NCBI GenBank assembly: GCA_900768035.1
Contig: CAAGBH010000046.1
Location: 1-6,101, forward strand
Source: Clostridia bacterium
GTDB taxonomy: Bacteria > Bacillota > Clostridia > Oscillospirales > Acutalibacteraceae
Direction: 5' to 3'
DNA length: 6,101 nt
Shown here: positions 1-5,090 of the stretch, one piece after another
How the letters are laid out: each line of letters starts with the position of its first letter
How positions within the stretch are numbered: position 1 is the first letter of the stretch
Made by a program: the position numbers and the translations under genes
The notes under the pieces: generated by a model
What the model was told of the DNA's origin: nothing
Databases searched by the model: none
The model's input: only the letters and a program-made list of their open reading frames with translations

Positions 1-186
1 CTGTGTATACCTATAAACATTATTATTCACTCACTTACAGGAATAAATAATCTGAACGCCGTATTGCCTATACCCGTAGCAATAGCGTTAGTAATTATCA
101 GCGTACTTCTTACAATGCTTTCTGGACTTATCCCCTCAAGAAGCGCCGCTAAGAAAGACCCTGTGATTGCTCTGAGAACTGAATAA
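1..186 (+). CDS. ABC transporter permease, FtsX/MacB-like, C-terminal fragment
   Basis: Frame 1 is open from the left edge to the TAA at 184-186, giving 61 residues; the start lies outside the window. A hydrophobic segment at about residues 21-45 (PIPVAIALVIISVLLTML) is followed by a short cytosolic tail, SGLIPSRSAAKKDPVIALRTE being its full extent. The tail matches the closing signature of FtsX-like permeases (P-x-R-x-A-A-x-x-D-P-x-x-A-L-R-x-E), which follows their last transmembrane helix. In this family two such permeases, or one permease with a large extracytoplasmic domain, work with a separate ATPase to export peptides or lipids or to act as a mechanotransmission device. The substrate cannot be told from this fragment. 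A strong terminator follows directly, so it is the last gene of its own transcript and is not part of the downstream operon. Confidence 0.85.
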   Translation: MCIPINIIIHSLTGINNLNAVLPIPVAIALVIISVLLTMLSGLIPSRSAAKKDPVIALRTE

Positions 187-192
187 ATATGT

Positions 193-228
193 AAAGTCGG
201 CAAAAAAATTGCCGACTTTTATTTTTTT
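193..228 (+). terminator. Rho-independent terminator after the ABC permease
   Basis: An 11-bp perfect inverted repeat (AAAGTCGGCAA at 193-203 with TTGCCGACTTT at 209-219) encloses an AAAAA loop and is followed by a T-rich tail up to 228. It begins 6 nt after the permease stop codon and separates that gene from the next promoter. Confidence 0.93.
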
Positions 229-271
229 GTTAAATATTTGAAAAAAAGTACTTCTATTTTAGGTTTGTTTT

Positions 272-280
272 TGGTATAAT
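272..280 (+). promoter_or_regulatory. Extended -10 promoter for the hydrolase-murF-ddl-CDF operon
   Basis: TGGTATAAT combines a perfect TATAAT hexamer (275-280) with the upstream TGn of an extended -10 element. No good -35 is seen at the usual 16-18 bp spacing (the best is TTCTAT near 252-257, a poor match), which is acceptable for extended -10 promoters. Transcription would start near 286-288, giving a leader of about 23-25 nt before the ATG at 311. It is the only convincing promoter before the four-gene run, since the terminator just upstream isolates it. Confidence 0.7.
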
Positions 281-297
281 AAATGTAACTATGTGAT

Positions 298-302
298 AGA
301 GG
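298..302 (+). promoter_or_regulatory. Ribosome binding site that fixes the hydrolase start
   Basis: AGAGG lies 8 nt before the ATG at 311. An in-frame GTG at 293 would sit upstream of this site and only a few bases after the predicted transcription start, so ATG 311 is preferred. Confidence 0.7.
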
Positions 303-310
303 TAGTTAGT

Positions 311-1066
311 ATGTTTATAAATATTGACGGACTTAATATAGAATACACCGTTGAGGGCGAGGGTACTCCTGTACTTCTCTTGCACGGATGGGGTTCAAGT
401 TTTGATGTCTATAAAGGCGTTATAAACACCCTTAAAAACCGTTGCAGAGTTGTTGCGATGAACTTCCCCGGTTGTGCTAATTCGGACACTATGGAAAAAC
501 CTTGGACACTTGATGATTACTGCGATTTAGTGCTTAAATTTATGAAAGCGCTTAATCTTGAAAACCCGATTATGTTTGGTCATTCCCACGGCGGAAGAGT
601 GACACTCAAAATGACAGCAAGCGGTATGGTTAATCCCCCAAAAATCGTTTTGCTCGACTCGGCGGGGCTTATTCCTAAAAAAAGTTTTAAACAAAAATGC
701 AGAGCAAAAAGTTTTAAACTGATTAAAACCGTTCTTACACTTCCTGTTTTAAAAAATCACACCGAGGGCTTGCTCCAAAAAGCGAGAAATCATTACGGCT
801 CGGCAGATTATAACTCTGCACCGCCCGTTTTGAGACAGACTTTGGTTTCGCTTGTAAATACAGATTTGCGTGATATTTTACCGAATATCACCTGCCCTAC
901 TTTACTTATCTGGGGTGAAAACGATACTGCCACCCCCTTAAGCGATGCTAAAATTATGGAAAGCCTTATAAAAGACTGCGGTCTTTGTGTTATAAAAGGT
1001 ACGGGACATTATTCTTTCTGTGAAAAACCTTATGAAGCAAATGCTATTATAAACAGTTTTATTTAA
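311..1066 (+). CDS. Alpha/beta-fold hydrolase, 251 aa
   Basis: This is a compact alpha/beta-hydrolase, a cytosolic serine-hydrolase fold of normal single-domain length. Residues are numbered from ATG 311. The oxyanion-hole motif HGWG is at 25-28, the nucleophile elbow G-H-S-H-G-G at 90-95 (Ser92), the likely acid Asp205 in WGEND, and the catalytic His233 in GTGHYS, so the triad is complete. The strand before the elbow (NPIMFG) and the strand before the acid (CPTLLIWG) fit the fold. The cap region at about 118-165 is rich in Lys/Arg and contains a short internal repeat (KSFK twice, 9 residues apart). The substrate cannot be predicted: relatives include esterases, C-C hydrolases, haloperoxidase-like enzymes and proteins of unknown role. 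It is first in an operon with two peptidoglycan-precursor ligases, 15 nt before the murF-like gene. That suggests, but does not show, a role in envelope metabolism. An upstream in-frame GTG (293) would add six residues, but the ribosome binding site favours ATG 311. Confidence 0.88.
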   Translation: MFINIDGLNIEYTVEGEGTPVLLLHGWGSSFDVYKGVINTLKNRCRVVAMNFPGCANSDTMEKPWTLDDYCDLVLKFMKALNLENPIMFGHSHGGRVTLKMTASGMVNPPKIVLLDSAGLIPKKSFKQKCRAKSFKLIKTVLTLPVLKNHTEGLLQKARNHYGSADYNSAPPVLRQTLVSLVNTDLRDILPNITCPTLLIWGENDTATPLSDAKIMESLIKDCGLCVIKGTGHYSFCEKPYEANAIINSFI

Positions 1067-1081
1067 AATGAAGGTGCTTTA

Positions 1082-2656
1082 ATGAATATATTTTTACTTA
1101 TTTCTTTAATAATTTGTGCTGTTTCGGCTATATTTTCCGTAACACGCCAATTCCAAATGTTACAGCAAAATTCATATTATCCGTCGAGATATTTTGGCTG
1201 GCTTAAGGATAATTATAATAAAGACTTTCTTTATTGCGCTTTAATGTATTTCGGCGCATCTATATTATATTTCTTTAGCGTTTACCGACTGATGTTAATT
1301 TATCTTTGCGCCATTTTACTGTTTCAAGTTATTACTGCGGTGGAACTTCAGAAAAAATCAATTAAAAAACTTGTTTTCACCGACCGTGTAAAACGTCTTT
1401 ACTTAATAACTGCATTACTTTTTGCTTTACTTATTATTGTTTCTTTCTTCTTCCACGAAAATGTATTAGGCAGACTTTGTAACACCCTTTGCCTCTTACT
1501 TTCAATTGTCAGTCCGCTTTTAACAATGGCAGTTTGGGGTATTTCCTATCCTATTGAAAAATTCATTTCAAACCTTTATATAAAAGATGCCAAAAGAATT
1601 TTAGCCGAGCGCCCCGATTTAACTGTTATCGGTGTTACGGGAAGTTACGGCAAAACCACCACTAAATTCATTTTAACACGAATTTTAAGCGAAAAATTCA
1701 ATGTTGTCTGCACACCTCACAGTTTTAATACTCCTATGGGTGTTGTGAGAACTATCCGTGAAATGTTAAAACCCGAAACCCAGATTTTTGTTTGTGAAAT
1801 GGGCGCTAAAGAGGTTGGAAACATTAAAGAAGTTTGTGATATTGCAAGCCCGAAATACGGAATTATAACCTCTGTCGGCCCTCAGCACCTTGAAACCTTC
1901 AAATCTATTGAAAATGTTTTCAACACTAAGTTTGAATTAGCCGATGCCGTAGCGCAAAACGGCGGTATAACCTATGTTAACGGTGACAGTAAAGAAATCA
2001 TTAACCGTATTGGTGACGGCTTTAAGGTTTATGGAACAGACAAGAATTTCGACTATTTTGCAAGTAAAATTTCTTATGGCAAAAACGGTTCGGAATTTGA
2101 AATCAAACTCGGCAAAGAAAAGGTTAAACTTTCAACCAAACTTTTAGGGCTTCACAGTATTATTGATATTATCGGTGCGGTTGCTCTTGCATATAATTTA
2201 GGTGTTCCTGCTACTGATATTCAGTATGCGGTAGCATCGCTAAAGCCTGCCGAACACCGCCTTGAGATGAAAAGTTTTACAAACGGCTCATTGCTTATAG
2301 ACGATGCTTACAACTCAAACCCCGAAGGATGCTTGGAGGCAGTTCGTGTTTTAGGCTCGTTTGACGGAATGAAAAAAGTTATTATAACCCCAGGTCTCGT
2401 TGAACTCGGTGAGAAAGAATATGAATGTAATTACGCTTTAGGCAAAGAGGCGTCACAGAATTGCGATACAATAATCCTTGTCGGCAAAAACCGCTCAAAA
2501 CCTATGGCAGATGCGGTTAACGACAGCGAGTTTAACAAAGATAATCTATTTATCGCTTCAAGTTTTAATGAGGCTATGGAAATTTATTCTAAAATTGCGG
2601 ACAGTAACACCGTTGTTCTTTTTGAAAACGATTTGCCCGATAATTATCTGTATTAA
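1082..2656 (+). CDS. murF: Membrane-anchored MurF-like Mur ligase (UDP-MurNAc-tripeptide--D-Ala-D-Ala ligase family), 524 aa
   Basis: MurF uses ATP to join D-Ala-D-Ala to UDP-MurNAc-tripeptide, the last cytoplasmic step that builds the pentapeptide. The Mur ligase core starts near residue 180. It has the ATP P-loop V-T-G-S-Y-G-K-T-T-T (185-194), FNTPMG (215-220), EMGA (239-242) in the central domain, GPQHLETF (266-273), HRLE (392-395) before the C-terminal domain, the MurF-typical DDAYNSNPEG (407-416) and PGLVELGEKE (437-446). The first ~155 residues replace the usual soluble MurF N-terminal substrate domain with about five hydrophobic segments (roughly 2-19, 49-65, 67-86, 106-124, 132-152), so the enzyme should sit at the cytoplasmic membrane. 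Canonical MurF is about 450 aa and soluble, so this is a distinct subtype and its exact acceptor is unproven. The start is supported by GAAGGTG at 1070-1076, 5 nt before the ATG. It lies 15 nt after the hydrolase and 11 nt before the ddl gene, which makes the D-Ala-D-Ala substrate. The symbol denotes the family; a second, canonical murF may exist elsewhere. Confidence 0.85.
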   Translation: MNIFLLISLIICAVSAIFSVTRQFQMLQQNSYYPSRYFGWLKDNYNKDFLYCALMYFGASILYFFSVYRLMLIYLCAILLFQVITAVELQKKSIKKLVFTDRVKRLYLITALLFALLIIVSFFFHENVLGRLCNTLCLLLSIVSPLLTMAVWGISYPIEKFISNLYIKDAKRILAERPDLTVIGVTGSYGKTTTKFILTRILSEKFNVVCTPHSFNTPMGVVRTIREMLKPETQIFVCEMGAKEVGNIKEVCDIASPKYGIITSVGPQHLETFKSIENVFNTKFELADAVAQNGGITYVNGDSKEIINRIGDGFKVYGTDKNFDYFASKISYGKNGSEFEIKLGKEKVKLSTKLLGLHSIIDIIGAVALAYNLGVPATDIQYAVASLKPAEHRLEMKSFTNGSLLIDDAYNSNPEGCLEAVRVLGSFDGMKKVIITPGLVELGEKEYECNYALGKEASQNCDTIILVGKNRSKPMADAVNDSEFNKDNLFIASSFNEAMEIYSKIADSNTVVLFENDLPDNYLY

Positions 2657-2667
2657 GGAGAGTTTTT

Positions 2668-3861
2668 ATGAAAACAAATATTGCAGTTTTTTACGGTTGC
2701 CGTTCTGTTGAACACGAAGTTTCAATAATCTCTGCCGTTCAGGCAATGAGATCAATAAACCGTCAAAAGTATGATGTAACACCTGTGTATGTTGCAAAAA
2801 ACGGTGAGATGTATTCGGGTGAGGACCTATTTGAAATTGATAACTACCGCAATTTACCAGAACTTCTCAAAAAATGCAAAAGAGTTTATTTTGCAAGAGA
2901 AAATGATAGAGTTTTAATGAAAAGCGTAGATAAAAAACTTTTCTCTAAACAGAAAGATGTTGAGATTTCGGTTGCATTTCCGATTGTTCACGGCACTAAC
3001 TGTGAAGACGGAACAATTCAAGGCTTTTTCGAATATTTAAACCTTGCCTACGTTGGATGCGATATTATATCCTCCGCAGTAGGTATGGATAAAGCAGTAT
3101 TTAAAGATGTTCTCAAAAATGCAGGTCTTCCTGTGCTTGACTGTGTTTGCATAAGAGCAAAGGAATATATGATGAACAAAACCGATGTTGCAAAAAATAT
3201 TGAAGAAAAAATCGGTTTCCCGCTTATTGTAAAACCCGTTAATTTAGGTTCAAGCGTTGGTATCACTAAGGTAAATTCTAAAGAACAACTTGACGATGCC
3301 GTTATGCTTGCTTTCTCTTTTACCGACCGTATTTTAGTTGAAAAAGCAATCACCTCTTTAAGAGAAATCAACTGTTCTGTTTTGGGTGACGCTGACGAAT
3401 GTAGCGCAAGCGTTTGTGAAGAACCTTTTATGAATGACGAAATATTATCTTATGAAGATAAATATATGGGTAATTCCAAAAACGGCGGTCAAAGCAAAGG
3501 TATGGCATCTTTGGGAAGAAAAATCCCCGCTGATTTAAGCCAAGAAAAGACCGAAGAAATCCGTGACCTTGCTTGCAAAGTGTTTAAAGCAATAGGCGCT
3601 AACGGTGTTGTTAGAATTGACTTTATGATTGACACCGAAACCGATACCGTTTACGCAAACGAAATCAATACAATCCCTGGCTCTCTTGCCTTTTATCTGT
3701 GGGAAGCGACAGACCTTAAATACACCGACCTTTTAGACAAACTTATTGACCTCGCTTTCAAAAGACAAAGAAACCGTGATAACATAACATATACTATTGA
3801 CACTAATATTTTATCGGGTGTTTCATTTGGCAGTAAAGGCTCTAAAGGGGCTAAAATGTAA
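2668..3861 (+). CDS. ddl: D-alanine--D-alanine ligase family protein (ATP-grasp), 397 aa
   Basis: Ddl condenses two D-alanines with ATP to give the dipeptide used by MurF. The N-terminal signature C-R-S-V-E-H-E-V-S (11-19) carries Glu15. HGTNCEDGTIQG (108-119) is the HGxxGEDG region, with Cys112 where Gly is usual. VKPVNLGSSVGI (188-199) supplies the ATP-grasp Lys189 and the GSS serines. YEDKY (262-266) places Lys-Tyr where D-Ala-D-Ala ligases have it. RIDFM (316-320) and NEINTIPGS (331-339) give metal ligands Asp318, Glu332 and Asn334. The Lys-Tyr pair argues against a D-lactate-type Van ligase, whereas D-Ala versus D-Ser as second substrate cannot be settled here. At 397 aa it is longer than typical Ddl (about 300-360), partly through a Gly/Ser/Lys-rich extension of the active-site loop after Tyr266 (267-283) and a Gly/Ser/Lys C-terminal tail. 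AAGGAG (2655-2660) overlaps the preceding stop codon and sits 7 nt before the ATG, suggesting translational coupling. The stop overlaps the next start (TAATG). Confidence 0.92.
   Translation: MKTNIAVFYGCRSVEHEVSIISAVQAMRSINRQKYDVTPVYVAKNGEMYSGEDLFEIDNYRNLPELLKKCKRVYFARENDRVLMKSVDKKLFSKQKDVEISVAFPIVHGTNCEDGTIQGFFEYLNLAYVGCDIISSAVGMDKAVFKDVLKNAGLPVLDCVCIRAKEYMMNKTDVAKNIEEKIGFPLIVKPVNLGSSVGITKVNSKEQLDDAVMLAFSFTDRILVEKAITSLREINCSVLGDADECSASVCEEPFMNDEILSYEDKYMGNSKNGGQSKGMASLGRKIPADLSQEKTEEIRDLACKVFKAIGANGVVRIDFMIDTETDTVYANEINTIPGSLAFYLWEATDLKYTDLLDKLIDLAFKRQRNRDNITYTIDTNILSGVSFGSKGSKGAKM
3844..3850 (+). promoter_or_regulatory. Ribosome binding site for the CDF gene, inside the end of ddl
   Basis: AAAGGGG lies within the last codons of ddl, 10 nt before the CDF start ATG at 3861. 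Combined with the TAATG stop/start overlap it suggests coupled translation of the two genes. Confidence 0.6.
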
Positions 3862-5048
3862 TGTCAAACCTCTTAATCAAACTATTTGTTAAAAACCCCG
3901 ACGATATTAAAAACAACGCTGTACGCACAAATTACGGCAATCTTGGAAGTATTGTGGGTATTATTTGCAATCTGTTTCTCTGTGTGTTGAAAATCACAAT
4001 AGGCAGTATTGTCGGAAGTATTTCAATCACAGCCGACGGTCTCAACAATCTTTCTGATATGGGGTCTTCGGTTATAACCATTATTGGTTTTAAATTAGCA
4101 GGAAAGCCTGCTGACAGCGACCACCCTTTCGGTCACGGCAGAATGGAATATATCTCTGCTTTTGTGGTCTCGATGCTTATTTTCCTTGTTGGTTTTGAAC
4201 TTTTGAAATCTTCCATAACCTCGCTTATAGACGGCACTTCATCGCCAACATATTCGTTTTGGGCAATTATAATTTTAGCAGTTTCAATTTTAGTTAAGTT
4301 CTGGATGTTTTTATTTAACCGCAAAATCGGTAAAAAGATTAACTCAAACTCACTGATTGCCACCGCACAGGATTCCCTTAACGATATGGTTGCAACAACT
4401 GTTATTTTACTTTCGGCAGTTGTTACCTATTTCTTGGAAGTTCCCTTTAACCTTGACGCTGTGATGGGTATTGCGGTTGCAATATTTATATTGTTTTCAG
4501 GCTATAACACCGCAAAAGAAACGCTTAACAGTATTTTAGGCTGTCCCCCCGAAAAAGAACTTATTAACGATATCAAACATACCATTCTTTCCTTTAAAGA
4601 ATTTATCGGCATACATGACCTTATCGTCCACAATTACGGACCTGGCAGACAGTTTGCATCGGTTCACGTGGAAGTTCCGCAAGACGTTGATATTGTTAAG
4701 TGCCACGAACAGATTGATTTATGCGAAAAATTGGTAAATGAAAAACTTGATATTATTCTTGTTATTCATATGGACCCGATTGATGTCAATAACACGGTTG
4801 TTACAAACACCAGAAAACAAATTGTTAAAGGGCTTAAAATTATAAACGAAAATTTAACTTTACACGATTTCAGAATGACCCCTAAAAGTGACACCAGAAC
4901 AAATCTGATTTTTGACGTAGTAATCCCCTCAAATTTAAAAATCAGTCAAAAAGAATTGGAACACAAAATTTGCGAAATGGCAAAACTCATAAACCCAACT
5001 TTTTGCTGTGTAATCACATTTGACAGAGACTATATCGGAAATGAATAA
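3861..5048 (+). CDS. Cation diffusion facilitator transporter with tandem C-terminal domains, 395 aa
   Basis: CDF proteins export divalent metals from the cytoplasm in exchange for protons, usually as dimers. Six membrane segments are visible (about 28-48, 52-80, 97-117, 132-154, 173-192, 197-215). The transport site expected in helices 2 and 5 reads Asn62-xxx-Asp66 (TADGLNNLSD) and Asp171-xxx-Asp175 (AQDSLNDM), an N-D-D-D set. HPFGHGRMEY (88-97) is the conserved CDF loop. The first cytosolic domain (about 230-307) keeps the metal-binding pattern of the YiiP-type domain: His252, His269, His282, and His303/Asp305 in HMDP. A second copy follows (about 313-390) with an exact 83-residue offset: HD at 252 and 335, V-x-P at 271-273 and I-P at 355-356, VI at 301 and 384. 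Most histidines are replaced in the second copy (His269 to Asp352, His303 to Thr386). Usual CDF length is about 300 aa, so the extra length is this repeat. I recall N-D-D-D as the site of streptococcal manganese exporter MntE, so Mn2+ is the best guess; Zn2+, Fe2+ or Co2+ remain possible. It is the last gene of the operon. Confidence 0.92.
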   Translation: MSNLLIKLFVKNPDDIKNNAVRTNYGNLGSIVGIICNLFLCVLKITIGSIVGSISITADGLNNLSDMGSSVITIIGFKLAGKPADSDHPFGHGRMEYISAFVVSMLIFLVGFELLKSSITSLIDGTSSPTYSFWAIIILAVSILVKFWMFLFNRKIGKKINSNSLIATAQDSLNDMVATTVILLSAVVTYFLEVPFNLDAVMGIAVAIFILFSGYNTAKETLNSILGCPPEKELINDIKHTILSFKEFIGIHDLIVHNYGPGRQFASVHVEVPQDVDIVKCHEQIDLCEKLVNEKLDIILVIHMDPIDVNNTVVTNTRKQIVKGLKIINENLTLHDFRMTPKSDTRTNLIFDVVIPSNLKISQKELEHKICEMAKLINPTFCCVITFDRDYIGNE

Positions 5049-5055
5049 AAAAATA

Positions 5056-5079
5056 AAACCCACTCGAAAGAGTGGGTTT
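5056..5079. terminator. Bidirectional terminator between convergent CDF and S1 genes
   Basis: A perfect 10-bp stem (AAACCCACTC at 5056-5065 with GAGTGGGTTT at 5070-5079) is closed by a GAAA tetraloop. On the - strand it is followed by a run of seven T after TA (complement of 5047-5055). On the + strand the tail is T-rich but interrupted (5080-5092). It begins 7 nt after the CDF stop and 11 nt from the S1 stop, and fills most of the 42-nt gap, so one hairpin probably ends both transcripts. Confidence 0.9.
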
Positions 5080-5090
5080 ATTCTTATTTA

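Noticed and set aside
293..310. Upstream GTG start for the hydrolase, adding MIEVVS
   Set aside because: The ribosome binding site AGAGG lies downstream of the GTG and 8 nt before ATG 311, and the predicted transcription start leaves almost no leader for the GTG.
187..310. A riboswitch or small RNA in the gap before the hydrolase
   Set aside because: The gap is explained by the terminator and the promoter; the predicted leader is only about 25 nt, too short for a riboswitch.
2478..2711. Open frame overlapping the murF end and ddl start on the + strand
   Set aside because: It is out of frame with two well-supported genes, and its translation resembles no protein family; it is a shadow frame.
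3048..3371. Open frame on the - strand inside ddl
   Set aside because: It is antisense to a conserved gene with clear motifs, and no ribosome binding site or family resemblance was seen.
2668..3861. A vancomycin-resistance (Van-type D-lactate) ligase
   Set aside because: The Lys265-Tyr266 pair is the D-Ala-D-Ala type, and no vanH, vanX, vanY or vanRS genes are next to it in the window. A D-Ser preference is not excluded.
4133..4363. Open frame on the - strand inside the CDF gene
   Set aside because: It is antisense to conserved membrane segments and has no independent support.
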